Positions 45,119-54,724 of a DNA stretch of 56,055 bases are shown piece by piece. The notes under the pieces are model-generated. The model saw only the letters and a list, made by a program, of their open reading frames with translations, was not told the origin of the DNA and searched no databases. The DNA is from Alcaligenaceae bacterium (GTDB lineage: Bacteria; Pseudomonadota; Gammaproteobacteria; Burkholderiales; Burkholderiaceae_B). The position numbers were made by a program, and so were the translations under genes. Each line of letters starts with the position of its first letter. Position 1 is the stretch's first letter. The stretch spans positions 1-56,055 of the forward strand of contig DUNB01000036.1 of assembly GCA_012839585.1 (NCBI GenBank). Reading direction: 5' to 3'.

Positions 45119-46438
45119 ATGAAACACATAAAAATTCTTCCCAATAATGATAAAACGAATGGCTGGAGCCTCTTGTCTAAACCACGCACACCTAATCCGG
45201 CTTTGTGTCAGGATATCTCAGCAGATTGGGTGGTGGTAGGAGGGGGCTTAGCAGGCTTGGCTGCTGCACGACGCTTAGCGGAGCATCGTCCGCATGAGTC
45301 GGTGGTATTAGTAGAGGCTGATGCGGTTGGAGAGGGGGCGCAAGGGCGTAATTCAGGTTTTGCTATTGATGTTCCACATAATGTGGGCAGCGCTATGGGT
45401 GAGATGGAAAACGCCCAACGGCACTTGCGATTATCGCGAGCGGCGATTAGTCACCTCTCTGATCAAGTGAAGACGCACCAGATACAGTGTGACTGGAACC
45501 AGTCAGGTAAATTTCACGCGGCGGTATCAGATAAAGGCATAAGACAGATTCTTCAGCCAACTAGGAAAACCTTGGAGTCGTTAAAGGAGCCTTACGAGTG
45601 GCTAGAAGGAAAGGCGCTACATCAAAAGCTAGGGTTTACTCACTTTAAGGCGGGTATTTATACCCCCGGCACCGTATTGCTCAACCCTTCAGCCCTCTGT
45701 AAAGGGTTGGCTGATAGCTTGCCCAGTAACGTCGTCTTATACGAAAAAACACCTGTGACTGGTTTGCATCAAGAAGGTCAAATCAAATTGGTGACCCCAA
45801 AGGGGACGATTACAGCCAAAAAGCTGGTGTTAACGGTCAACGTCTTTGCCGAGCAGTTTGGTGCTTATAAAGAACGTATTATCCCTATAGCTGCTCATGC
45901 CAGTCTCACCAGACCGTTAACCGCCTCAGAACAAGAGGCCTTGGGTGGACTGCAATCGTGGGGCTTAACACCAGCCAACGCTTTTGTCGGTATTACCATG
46001 CGGCGCACCAATGACCAACGTATTCTCATCCGTCAGGGGATGAGCTACGAGCCCAAATTAGTGAAAAGCAATACGGAGCGTGAGCAAGCGCGCGCTATTC
46101 ACCAGCGCCTATTTGATGAGCGTTTCCCCATGTTAAAGGGCGTGGTCATGGAGCATACCTGGACAGGCTTTCTTGCCGTTTCCCGGAATGGGGCTCAAGG
46201 TTTTGGTGAAATCGCGCCTAATATCTACTCGGCGGTCTGTCACAATGGCGTTGGCTTAACCAAGGCGACAATAGGCGGCTTGTTGTTAGCAGACCTCGCT
46301 TGTGGAATAAGCAACCCGTTGCTTGAGGACATGCAGGCGTTGGGTCAGCCGTCGCCCTTGCCACCACGCCCTTTTCTGGATGTAGGGGTACGGACTCGCT
46401 TTGCCTGGGAACTTTGGAGCGCGAGAAAAGAGGCGTAA
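45119..46438 (+). CDS. FAD-dependent oxidoreductase, DAO family
   Basis: A 439-residue flavoprotein of the glycine/D-amino-acid oxidase group. The ADP-binding motif is VVVGGGLAGLAAARRL (about residues 38-53) and GAQGRNSGFAIDVP is the flavin loop of PuuB-type enzymes. A C-terminal FAD motif GFLAVSRNGAQGFGEIAPNI is followed by HNGVGLTKATIGGLLLADL. This group oxidises amines or amino acids such as gamma-glutamylputrescine or N-methyl amino acids. No puu gene is nearby, so the substrate is unknown. There is no signal peptide, so it should be cytoplasmic. Confidence 0.82.
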   Translation: MKHIKILPNNDKTNGWSLLSKPRTPNPALCQDISADWVVVGGGLAGLAAARRLAEHRPHESVVLVEADAVGEGAQGRNSGFAIDVPHNVGSAMGEMENAQRHLRLSRAAISHLSDQVKTHQIQCDWNQSGKFHAAVSDKGIRQILQPTRKTLESLKEPYEWLEGKALHQKLGFTHFKAGIYTPGTVLLNPSALCKGLADSLPSNVVLYEKTPVTGLHQEGQIKLVTPKGTITAKKLVLTVNVFAEQFGAYKERIIPIAAHASLTRPLTASEQEALGGLQSWGLTPANAFVGITMRRTNDQRILIRQGMSYEPKLVKSNTEREQARAIHQRLFDERFPMLKGVVMEHTWTGFLAVSRNGAQGFGEIAPNIYSAVCHNGVGLTKATIGGLLLADLACGISNPLLEDMQALGQPSPLPPRPFLDVGVRTRFAWELWSARKEA

Positions 46439-46529
46439 GGGTTTGTTTTTTCGTTTGGCTGAGTCAAACTGTTTTGTGGCTCTTGGGTATCTACGAGGTC
46501 TGACTCATCGGGTGATGAACGCGTGAGCA

Positions 46530-46835
46530 ATGATAATGAAAACAATTTCCATACAAAAACGATCGCAAGAGCCCATCAGCTGTAGTAGCTGTCGTGCTGC
46601 TTGCTGCCGGCTAGAGGTGATGCTTATTGGCGACACGGGTGTCCCTGACCGACATGTTGTGGTGGATGAGTGGGGAGCGGAAAGCATGCGGCGTTTGGAG
46701 GATGGCTGGTGTTCGGCGATTGATCGTCAAACCTTTTTATGCACTATTTATGAAAATCGTCCGTGGATTTGTAGAGAGTTTGAAACGGGTTCTTATGAGT
46801 GCCTAGAGGAAAGGGCAGTGTTAGGTGTGAGGTAG
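46530..46835 (+). CDS. YkgJ family cysteine-cluster protein
   Basis: A 101-residue protein with an N-terminal cysteine cluster CSSCRAACCRLEV and later cysteines in DGWCSAI, FLCTIYENRP and ICREFETGS, fitting the YkgJ/UPF0153 family, which is thought to bind zinc or an iron-sulfur centre. The ATG at 46536 may be the true start; the one at 46530 is two codons earlier. The function is unknown. It starts 91 bp after the oxidoreductase, in the same direction. Confidence 0.75.
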   Translation: MIMKTISIQKRSQEPISCSSCRAACCRLEVMLIGDTGVPDRHVVVDEWGAESMRRLEDGWCSAIDRQTFLCTIYENRPWICREFETGSYECLEERAVLGVR

Positions 46836-46975
46836 GTCAAAGAAAGCGTATTTAGGTACTAATAATCTTCACATAAATCAAACTAAAGTGTTTATGATTA
46901 AGAGTATTGCCATTAGATTATGAAAAAATCATTCTCTTTAATATAAAACTATAAACTGGTACTGCTATTAACATT

Positions 46976-48748
46976 ATGCCAAAGTCCTCTTCAATTAAAA
47001 ATATCTGTCTGTATCATCAGGATTTGGACTCTTTAAATGATAATGAGGGGGGGCTAGTCGAGGCGCTTAAAGAGTTAAACGACCTAAAAATAGCCTTTGA
47101 TCAGCACGCTATTGTGTCGATCGCAGATGCTGATGGGCTGATCATTTGTTGTAATGACTTATTTTGCCAAATGACCCAATACTCCCGCGAGGAACTCTTA
47201 GGTCAGACGCATCATATTCTTAATTCTGGATATCATTCGGATGCCTTTTTTCAGGAGCTGTGGAAAGACATTAGCTCTGGAAAGGTCTGGAGGGGTGAGA
47301 TCTGTAATCGCGCTAAAAATGGCGAGTTGTATTGGGTAGAGGCGACCATAGTTCCATTTTTAGGAAACGACGGTAAACCGGTTAAATATATTGCTATTCG
47401 TACCGATATTACTCAACGCCGCCTAGCTGAAAGTCGAATTTATCAGTTAGCTTGGCATGACTCTTTAACTGGGCTTCTGAATAGAGAGTTTTTATTCAAG
47501 GAGCTAGCCAAAACCATAGACGACAGCCCAGGGAGTCATGAGTATGGGGCCTTGATCTTGCTAGACATCGATCATTTTAAAGACATTAATGATTTGATGG
47601 GGCATGACTTAGGGGATAAGCTCCTACGACAAGTAGGGCAACGTTTACAAAGTTTGGCACATGGTAATGAAGTCGTCTCCCGTTTTGGTGGGGATGAGTT
47701 TATGATTTTAGTCACAGAGCTAGGCTCAGATAGTCAATCCGCGTTAGATCAGGCGGTTAATCTCGCAGAGCAAATTCGTCTAGCTTTAGGCGCCACATTT
47801 TATATTAATGGATTACAAATCCACTGTACTTGTAGTATTGGTTTGGTTGTGTTTGATGATGCTAATAACAATAAAACAGAGCTAGTCAAGCATGCGGACA
47901 TGGCCTTGTATAGAGCAAAAGAACAAGGTCGAAATCGAGTCTCAGTTTTTGATAAACAACTACAAAACCAAGTACTAAACCGTAGTATTTTGCGGCAGGA
48001 CTTGCAACAAGCCCTACGAAATAAAGAGTTTTATGTGCATTATCAGGTGGTAGTGGACAAGACACTAAGTCCTAGAGGCTTTGAGGCTTTAGTACGGTGG
48101 CAGCATCCGACCAGAGGGACGTTGGGCCCCGCTGATTTTATCTGCCTAGCAGAGGAAAATGGATTAATTATTCCATTAGGTCAGTGGGTGTTAGAGACCG
48201 CCTGTAAGCAACTAGTCGAATGGAGCAAAGACAGCAGCACAGCGTCCTTGCTTTTATCTGTTAATGTAAGTGCTATGCAGTTTGCGGACTCCCGATTTGT
48301 GACTAGTGTGCGTAGGATATTACAACGCACCGGAGTGAATCCCTCTTTGTTGCGCCTAGAGCTAACCGAATCAGTATTCCTTTCAGATGTTGAGAAAAAC
48401 ATTCTTAAAATGAATGAAATCAAAGAGTTAGGGGTGCAGGTTGCTTTGGATGATTTCGGGACGGGCTATTCCTCCTTGCAGTACTTAAAACGCCTCCCAC
48501 TCGATTTGCTAAAGCTAGATAGTTCCTTTGTACGAGGTTTACCAGAAAACTCAGAGGATGTGGCGATTACAACTACCATCATAGCCTTAGCTCACTCTTT
48601 GGGCCTCCGAGTCGTCGCAGAGGGGGTTGAAACGGAGGCTCAGTTTAATCATTTGGTAGAGCTTGGCTGCGATTTATTTCAGGGCTATTGGTTGGGGCGG
48701 CCGCTGTCCGTGCAAAACGCAGTGGTTTTTAACCCCACCTCTCTATAA
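46976..48748 (+). CDS. PAS-GGDEF-EAL cyclic-di-GMP protein
   Basis: A 590-residue cytoplasmic signalling protein. A PAS/PAC domain covers about residues 30-145 (AIVSIADADGLIICCNDLFC; the PAC part VKYIAIRTDITQRRLAE). The GGDEF domain (about 155-320) has RFGGDEFMIL intact. The EAL domain (about 335-580) has FEALVRWQHP, DDFGTGYSSLQYLKRLP and EGVETEAQF intact. Both synthesis and breakdown of c-di-GMP are possible; which dominates is not shown. The N-terminus lacks membrane helices, so input is probably a bound ligand or redox state. Its last 20 bp overlap the end of the opposite gene. Confidence 0.93.
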   Translation: MPKSSSIKNICLYHQDLDSLNDNEGGLVEALKELNDLKIAFDQHAIVSIADADGLIICCNDLFCQMTQYSREELLGQTHHILNSGYHSDAFFQELWKDISSGKVWRGEICNRAKNGELYWVEATIVPFLGNDGKPVKYIAIRTDITQRRLAESRIYQLAWHDSLTGLLNREFLFKELAKTIDDSPGSHEYGALILLDIDHFKDINDLMGHDLGDKLLRQVGQRLQSLAHGNEVVSRFGGDEFMILVTELGSDSQSALDQAVNLAEQIRLALGATFYINGLQIHCTCSIGLVVFDDANNNKTELVKHADMALYRAKEQGRNRVSVFDKQLQNQVLNRSILRQDLQQALRNKEFYVHYQVVVDKTLSPRGFEALVRWQHPTRGTLGPADFICLAEENGLIIPLGQWVLETACKQLVEWSKDSSTASLLLSVNVSAMQFADSRFVTSVRRILQRTGVNPSLLRLELTESVFLSDVEKNILKMNEIKELGVQVALDDFGTGYSSLQYLKRLPLDLLKLDSSFVRGLPENSEDVAITTTIIALAHSLGLRVVAEGVETEAQFNHLVELGCDLFQGYWLGRPLSVQNAVVFNPTSL

Positions 48749-49241
48749 ATGCCATAAGCCATGCGTTATCTCTATGTGCTTGTACCCAGTAAAACACCCC
48801 AATCGCAGTAAATACGGCGGTGATGGTTTTTTCAAATTGACCTGATCGCCATAAGCCACCCAAAATAGAGACGCGTTTATGAGGCCAGAACCAAGGCACG
48901 CCCATGGGGTTGGGCGCATCAGCTAAGATATGCGTGATGGCTCCTACACTGATACCGATTAAGGTGGCTGCATAATACGGCTCTAAATAATAAAACGCAA
49001 AATACATTAAGCCTAACCATAAAGGAGGCCAGTGTGTAATGGTTCTATGAGGAATAAGGGTACCGGCACGCATCCCTTTTTTGTGAACGGGGATTTCAAT
49101 CCAGTCCGGTAGAGTGGTTGATGAGGCTGCAGCAAGCGCAGCAAATACTTCAGCGGTGTAGTTAAATCCTAGTGTGTGAACCAAAGCAGCGGCAAAAAAG
49201 CCGGCGCCTATACCTGTTAAACGATGACCTTTTCCTGTCAT
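48729..49241 (-). CDS. YdjM-like inner-membrane protein (DUF457)
   Basis: A 170-residue protein with about four helices. The conserved start MTGKGHRLTGIGAGFFAAAL, LPDWIEI, the HRTITHWPPLWLGLM segment and THILADAPNPMGVPW match the YdjM/DUF457 family, often described as metal-dependent hydrolases of the membrane. The His and Asp residues in GKGH, LPDW, HRTITHW and THILAD are likely metal ligands. E. coli YdjM is LexA-controlled; no LexA box was seen here. Its 3' end overlaps the convergent c-di-GMP gene by 20 bp. Confidence 0.82.
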   Translation of the reverse strand: MTGKGHRLTGIGAGFFAAALVHTLGFNYTAEVFAALAAASSTTLPDWIEIPVHKKGMRAGTLIPHRTITHWPPLWLGLMYFAFYYLEPYYAATLIGISVGAITHILADAPNPMGVPWFWPHKRVSILGGLWRSGQFEKTITAVFTAIGVFYWVQAHRDNAWLMAFIERWG

Positions 49242-49324
49242 GCTACCTCAAGAAAATAAAACCTTAATGCACTGATTAAAAAACCAGTTGTGGCGTAAGT
49301 GTAACAAATGACAGAACGATGCAT

Positions 49325-49367
49325 AAAAAAAGATGGAGCCCAGTTACATCGGGTCCCATCTTTTTTT
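49325..49367 (-). terminator. Terminator after mgtE
   Basis: AAAAAAAGATGG pairs with CCATCTTTTTTT, with an inner GCCC and GGGT stem and a 9-nt loop. It has a T-run in both directions, and serves mgtE on the minus strand. Confidence 0.88.
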
Positions 49368-49448
49368 GTGGCTACAGGAACTCAGCGAGACGACTCGGTG
49401 CTGGCTTAGCGCTGTGTCTGAACGCAGCAGGAGCGACCGGGGAGGAAG

Positions 49449-50783
49449 TTAAAGCACCGTACCCGTCAGTATCCAGGCTGCAACGGAAAAGTAAATCACT
49501 AATCCCAACACGTCGACCAGGGTGGCAACCAAGGGCGCCGACGCGCTGGCGGGGTCAAAGCCAAAGCGCTGTAGAGCAAAGGGGAGCATAGAGCCTAGGG
49601 TTGAGCCAAAGCAGACGATACCAATGAGAGAGGCCCAAATAGTGAACCCTATCAGTAAATAGTGCTCGCCATAATCATAAAAGCCTAAGTATTGCCACAC
49701 AATAATGCGTATAAAACCAATAGCACCTAACCCTGTGCCTAATACAACGCCAGTCGGTAATTCGCGCAGCATGACGCGCCACCAATCTTTGATCTGAACT
49801 TCGCTCAAAGCGAGGCCACGGATCAATAAGGAGGTGGCTTGCGAACCGGAGTTACCACCTGAGCTCATAATTAATGGGATAAACATAGCGAGCACTACGG
49901 CTTTTTCTAGTTCTAGCTCATAGTATTGCATAGCGCTGGCGGTGAGCATTTCGCCTAAAAACAGAATAGCCAACCAACCACCGCGTTTGCGCAGCATCGT
50001 AGTAAAGCCGACCTCTAGGTAGGGCTTGCCAATGTGTTCAGCACCACCAAATCGTCCAAAGTCTTCGGCGGCCTCGTCCATGAGGGCATCAATCACGTCA
50101 TCGACGGTGACAATACCAATCACTTGATTGTCTTCGTCCACGACGGGCAAAGCTAAAAAGTCATGGCGCCGAATAATGCGTGCAACCTCTTCGCGGTCCT
50201 CGTACGCATCTACAGTAATAGGTGTTTGCCCAGTCCAGAGATCCGTGAGAGGAGCCTGAGCGTCGGCACAGACTAATTGGCGTAGCGGCAAGACAAATCG
50301 TAACTTTTCTTCTGCATCGACGACGTAGATGGCGTAAACGGTTTCGCGGGTGCTTTCTACCTCGCGGATGTGCGCTAAAGTCTGCGCTACGGTCCACGTT
50401 GTAGGTACGTGGATGAATTCGGTGGTCATAATACTGCCCGCCGTGCCTTCGGGATAACTCATTAGCCGAAGCACAGAGGTGCGGGAGGTGGCGCTAAGCA
50501 AGCTGAGTGCTTGTTGTCGGGTGTCGGTCTCTACCAGGCTCAAAAGGTCAGCCAGGCGGTCTTCAGCGAGCTGGTCCAAAATATCGGCTCGACGCGCATG
50601 GGTCAGATGAGCGAGCAAAGCATCGTTATGTTTGAGCTCAGGGTTTTCTAAAAGCTGTATGAGCTCTGAACTGTCTAATTGCGCTGCGATTTTGACCGCT
50701 GGTGTGACCTTGAGCTGATTCAAGTAACTGACCGCATCAGCCACATGATCAAATTGTTTTAAATGGGCGAGAGAGGCTTGCAT
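49449..50783 (-). CDS. mgtE: Magnesium transporter MgtE
   Basis: A 444-residue Mg2+ channel/transporter. An N-terminal helical superfamily domain (about 1-130) is followed by two CBS domains (about 135-255; GYP-like YPEGTAGSIMTTEFIHVPTT and VIGIVTVDDVIDALMDEAAE) and five membrane helices (about 280-440). The pore region holds MSSGGNSGSQATSLLIRGLA, the family signature. Cytoplasmic Mg2+ closes the gate. It starts 6 bp after prpF, so the two are one operon on the minus strand, an unusual partner choice. Confidence 0.93.
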   Translation of the reverse strand: MQASLAHLKQFDHVADAVSYLNQLKVTPAVKIAAQLDSSELIQLLENPELKHNDALLAHLTHARRADILDQLAEDRLADLLSLVETDTRQQALSLLSATSRTSVLRLMSYPEGTAGSIMTTEFIHVPTTWTVAQTLAHIREVESTRETVYAIYVVDAEEKLRFVLPLRQLVCADAQAPLTDLWTGQTPITVDAYEDREEVARIIRRHDFLALPVVDEDNQVIGIVTVDDVIDALMDEAAEDFGRFGGAEHIGKPYLEVGFTTMLRKRGGWLAILFLGEMLTASAMQYYELELEKAVVLAMFIPLIMSSGGNSGSQATSLLIRGLALSEVQIKDWWRVMLRELPTGVVLGTGLGAIGFIRIIVWQYLGFYDYGEHYLLIGFTIWASLIGIVCFGSTLGSMLPFALQRFGFDPASASAPLVATLVDVLGLVIYFSVAAWILTGTVL

Positions 50784-50789
50784 GAGGGA

Positions 50790-51941
50790 TTAGTTATCCT
50801 TATTAATCCAAACGCGGCCTTCGAAAAGGCGGCGGGCCGTACGATAAAAAGAACCTGAGTGCGCATGCCACTGACCTTGTTTTTGCTCTACTTTCGCGTC
50901 AACGGTGAGCACACCTGAAGGCATGCCCAAGCGTAAAGCGGTGTCTGGATTCGCGTTAGCTCGTAGCAAATCCGCCACGATGCTACCTTTTATTCTCGCT
51001 GCCACAGCGGTACATAAAGACACCGTCAGCGGTAGCGCGCGGTGGGGTTGTCCGTTGGAGATCACGCGGGCAATCAGATCGGTTGCATCGGCCGGGATGG
51101 TTTCGCCTGTTAGTGTGGGGTTGTCTTGAGAGGCAGAGACGAACGCTACAAAGGGCACTATACGGTTTTGCTTGGCTGTTTCTAGGTCTGGAGCAATGCC
51201 CATTGCAACGGAGGCGTGTGTACGAATGCTCTCGAGGGTAGCCATCAATTGGGGCTGAGCTTCGAGTTGTTCGGGTAGCTCAAGGCCGGTGAGCCCAAGA
51301 TCCGTAGCACGAACAAATACCGCCGCATTGGCGGCATCAATCATAGAGACCTCGAGTTGCCCTATACCTGGAATGGTGAGCGTGTCTTTGATGTGACCAG
51401 TGGGTAATAAATGACCCGTGGTGGCTCCGCCTGGTTGGATGAAATCCAACTTAATCGGGGCTCCGGTGCCGTACACGCCCGGTATGCTGAGATCACCTTG
51501 GTATTGGGTTTTTCCATTCGGGGTAGCAAAGGTGCTATGAATGATTTTTTTAGTGTTCGTATTATAGATGCGTACAGTGGTTATGTCGCCTGTTGGTTGA
51601 ACTAAGCCTTGGTCTACTGCAAAAGGGCCGACGGCAGAGCTCATATTGCCACAGTTCCCTTGGTAACCCACGTGCTTTTCTTTGACGGCGACTTGAGCAA
51701 AGGTGTAGTCCACATCGGCCTCGGGATGAGAGGATGGCCCTACGATGCAGACCTTAGATAAAGACGAGACTCCACCTCCCATCCCATCTAGCTGTCTGCC
51801 GTAGGGGTCGGGGGAACCCATGGCAGCACAGAAAATAGCATCCCATTGGCTTTGGTCTGTGGGTAAATCTTTGGGTTGAATGAGTAAGGCTTTGCTGGTG
51901 CCCCCACGCATAAAAACCGCATCAATACTTGTTTGAGACAT
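50790..51941 (-). CDS. prpF: PrpF family isomerase
   Basis: A 383-residue protein of the PrpF/2-methylaconitate cis-trans isomerase family. Motifs are VFMRGGTSKALLIQPKDLP, GSPDPYGRQLDGMGGGVSSLSK, YQGNCGNMSSAVGPFAVD (with a catalytic Cys) and GMPSGVLTVDAKVEQ. In the AcnD-PrpF methylcitrate pathway, PrpF isomerises the AcnD product. Related proteins act on 4-oxalomesaconate. GGAG lies seven bases before the ATG. It is divergent from an aconitase-family gene, which supports a joint role, but prpB and prpC are not in the window. Confidence 0.82.
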   Translation of the reverse strand: MSQTSIDAVFMRGGTSKALLIQPKDLPTDQSQWDAIFCAAMGSPDPYGRQLDGMGGGVSSLSKVCIVGPSSHPEADVDYTFAQVAVKEKHVGYQGNCGNMSSAVGPFAVDQGLVQPTGDITTVRIYNTNTKKIIHSTFATPNGKTQYQGDLSIPGVYGTGAPIKLDFIQPGGATTGHLLPTGHIKDTLTIPGIGQLEVSMIDAANAAVFVRATDLGLTGLELPEQLEAQPQLMATLESIRTHASVAMGIAPDLETAKQNRIVPFVAFVSASQDNPTLTGETIPADATDLIARVISNGQPHRALPLTVSLCTAVAARIKGSIVADLLRANANPDTALRLGMPSGVLTVDAKVEQKQGQWHAHSGSFYRTARRLFEGRVWINKDN

Positions 51942-52058
51942 GATGAACTCCTCGAATACAGTAGACTGTGCTTTGTTAGTTGTGGATTGACTCCAGACTT
52001 AGCACGTGAGTGTTGTAAGATTAACGAATTATCTTTTTATGAAAAGGGCCTTCTTGCC

Positions 52059-54713
52059 ATGACTCTTCAGCCTAAATTGCAACAGATGCAGATTAATGGA
52101 AAGGCGTTTAGTTATTTGCCTCTTCATGATATTCCAGATCTGGAAAGCCTCCCTTTTTCTTTACGCGTCTTATTAGAAAACGTCTTGCGCCAACATGTTT
52201 TGCGAGGCTTGGACAATCATAACGAAATACGCGCTATTTTGAATAGAGAGATCGACGCGGGGATTAGCTTTTATCCCGCTCGGGTATTCGGACACGATAT
52301 TTTAGGCTTGGTGATGTTGCTGGATATGGTGGCCATGCGCGAGGCGGTGCATGATCATGGCGCGGATGCGACCAAAGTGCGGCCTACGGTGCCCACAGAT
52401 GTGGTGATTGATCACTCCTTGCAAGTGGACAGCTGGGCAAACCCATTGGCGGCAGAGTTTAATTTGCGCCGCGAATATGAGCGCAATGCCGAACGTTTCG
52501 CTTTTTTGCGTTGGTGTGGGGCGAACTTTGATGGTGTCAGTGTGATTCCACCTGGCAAGGGCATCATGCATCAACTGCATCTGGAGCAAATTGGTCAAGT
52601 AGTGTGGACTGATAACGAGGCCCTAGCACAGCAAAGTTTACTGTATCCCGATAGCTGCGTAGGAACCGATAGCCACACCCCTATGGTGAATGGCTTAGGC
52701 ATTTTGGCTTGGGGGGTGGGAGGCATCGAAGCAGAGGCCGTGATGGTTGGGCTGCCTGTGAGCATGCCTTTGCCCGAGGTGGTAGGGGTCAAACTAACCG
52801 GGCAGTTGCGCGAGGGTGTTTTGCCCACAGATCTGGTCTTGCTGATCACCGAAAAACTACGTGAACTGGGCGTGGTGGGTAAATTTATTGAGTTTTTTGG
52901 CCCCAGTCTAGATCAGCTGTCTTTGGGCGATCGCGGCATGATCGCCAATATGGCGCCAGAGTACGGTGCCACCGTGGTGTTTTTCCCAGTGGATCAGCAG
53001 ACGTTGGACTATATGCGCACCACAGGGCGTGACGAGGATTTGGTGCAACGCGTAGAGCAATACAGCAAAAAACAAAAGTTGTGGCGTGATGCGTCTACAC
53101 CCAGTCCCATCTTTGATGAGGTACTGACCATCGACCTAGACAGTATTCGCCCCAGTCTATCAGGCCCCAGTAACCCAGAGGATCGTTTTGACTTGATGGA
53201 CGCCGTCGAACAGTTTGCCCAGCATCATCAGCGCATTGCTGGACGAGCAGTCGACACCAGCAAAGCCGTGCCGGTAGAGGGAGAGCCTTTTACTTTAACG
53301 GATGGGGATGTGGTGATTGCCGCCATCACCTCTTGTACTAATACGGCAAATGCCACCAATATGATGGCAGCAGGCTTGGTCGCGAAAAAAGCAGTAGCCA
53401 AAGGCTTAAGCGCCAAACCTTGGGTCAAAACCTCTTTGGTACCAGGCAGTCAAGTTACAGCGGATATTTTGCAAAAAGCGGGTTTACAGGACGCCTTAGA
53501 TCAGCTGGGTTTTCATGTGGCTGGGTTTGGTTGTACCACCTGTAATGGCGGCTCGGGACCGTTGCCTCCCGCGATTGCACAAGCCATTGCTGACTACGAT
53601 TTAGTAACCACTTCGGTGTTGTCGGGTAATAGGAACTTTGATGGGCGTATTCATCCTAGTGTGCGAGCTAATTATTTAGCGTCGCCGGCTTTAGTGGTGG
53701 TTTATGCGATAGCGGGCTCGCTAAATGTGGATGTGACCAACGAGCCCTTGGGACATGATGCTCAGGGCGACCCGGTTTATCTTAAGGATATTTGGCCTAC
53801 CGCCCAAGAGGTCGCTGCCGCTGTTCAACACGCGTATGACCGAGATCTATTTATAAAGCGCTATAGCGAACTCTACGAGGGGGGCGAGCAATGGGATGCA
53901 CTGGCTTCTGCAGCCGGGGCTACCTTTAGCTGGAATCCAGACAGCCATTACATTAAAAAGCCCCCGTACTTTGATGGGCTAGAGCTCACGCCTAGTCCGG
54001 TGCGCGATTTGATGCAGCTGCGTCCTTTGGTTATTTTGGGTGATTCGATCACCACCGATCATATTTCGCCTTCTGGTGCGATTAGCTTAGGTACGCCTGC
54101 GGCGGATTATTTATTAGCGCGTGGTGTAGAGCAAAAAGACTTTAATAATTACACCACCCGTCGTGCCAATCATGAAATTGTGATGCGCGCTACTTTTGCC
54201 AACATCCGTCTTCGTAATTTGATGACACCCGGCATAGAGGGCGGGGTGACTAAGCTGATGCCCGAAGGGGAGCAAATGCGTGTGTTTGATGCCGCGCAAC
54301 GCTATCAGGAACGAGGCCAAGATCTCATTATTATTGCGGGCAAAAACTATGGCTGTGGTTCGTCACGCGACTCGGCAGCTAAAGGCGTGGCGTTGTTGGG
54401 AGTGAAAGCCGTGGTGGCGGAAGGCTTCGAGCGCATTCACCGCACGAATCTGGTTGGGATGGGGGTGTTGCCTTTGCAGTTCATGGCAGGTACTACTGTT
54501 GCCGACTTGGGCTTAGATGGCACAGAAACCTTTGATGTGTTGGGCTTAGAAACGGATTTAGGCGTGCACTCTACCGTACAGCTTTGCATTCACCGAACGA
54601 ATGGTGAGCAACAGCTAGTGCCGCTGATGGCACGCCTAGATACCACCGAGGACGTGGAGTATTGGAAACACGGTGGTATTTTACCTAGAGTCTGGCGTAG
54701 CTATTTAGGCTAG
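52059..54713 (+). CDS. Aconitase-family hydratase (AcnA/AcnD type)
   Basis: An 884-residue [4Fe-4S] hydratase starting at MTLQPKLQQM. An upstream in-frame start at 51933 adds 42 residues with no family match and overlaps the prpF 5' end. Cluster cysteines are in AAITSCTNTANATNM and GFGCTTCNGGSGPLP. The active-site swivel is GKNYGCGSSRDSAAKG and RIHRTNLVGMGVLPLQF is conserved. The family is AcnA or AcnD; the phrase VIPPGKGIMHQ is close to AcnD while NLRREYERNAERFAFLRW is nearer AcnA. Divergence from prpF favours a methylcitrate or related dicarboxylate role. The symbol is left open. Confidence 0.88.
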   Translation: MTLQPKLQQMQINGKAFSYLPLHDIPDLESLPFSLRVLLENVLRQHVLRGLDNHNEIRAILNREIDAGISFYPARVFGHDILGLVMLLDMVAMREAVHDHGADATKVRPTVPTDVVIDHSLQVDSWANPLAAEFNLRREYERNAERFAFLRWCGANFDGVSVIPPGKGIMHQLHLEQIGQVVWTDNEALAQQSLLYPDSCVGTDSHTPMVNGLGILAWGVGGIEAEAVMVGLPVSMPLPEVVGVKLTGQLREGVLPTDLVLLITEKLRELGVVGKFIEFFGPSLDQLSLGDRGMIANMAPEYGATVVFFPVDQQTLDYMRTTGRDEDLVQRVEQYSKKQKLWRDASTPSPIFDEVLTIDLDSIRPSLSGPSNPEDRFDLMDAVEQFAQHHQRIAGRAVDTSKAVPVEGEPFTLTDGDVVIAAITSCTNTANATNMMAAGLVAKKAVAKGLSAKPWVKTSLVPGSQVTADILQKAGLQDALDQLGFHVAGFGCTTCNGGSGPLPPAIAQAIADYDLVTTSVLSGNRNFDGRIHPSVRANYLASPALVVVYAIAGSLNVDVTNEPLGHDAQGDPVYLKDIWPTAQEVAAAVQHAYDRDLFIKRYSELYEGGEQWDALASAAGATFSWNPDSHYIKKPPYFDGLELTPSPVRDLMQLRPLVILGDSITTDHISPSGAISLGTPAADYLLARGVEQKDFNNYTTRRANHEIVMRATFANIRLRNLMTPGIEGGVTKLMPEGEQMRVFDAAQRYQERGQDLIIIAGKNYGCGSSRDSAAKGVALLGVKAVVAEGFERIHRTNLVGMGVLPLQFMAGTTVADLGLDGTETFDVLGLETDLGVHSTVQLCIHRTNGEQQLVPLMARLDTTEDVEYWKHGGILPRVWRSYLG

Positions 54714-54724
54714 CGGTTGCAGAG

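Noticed and set aside
51933-52058. 42-residue extension of the aconitase-family protein
   Set aside because: It overlaps the prpF start region and matches nothing in the family; the ATG at 52059 gives the normal length.
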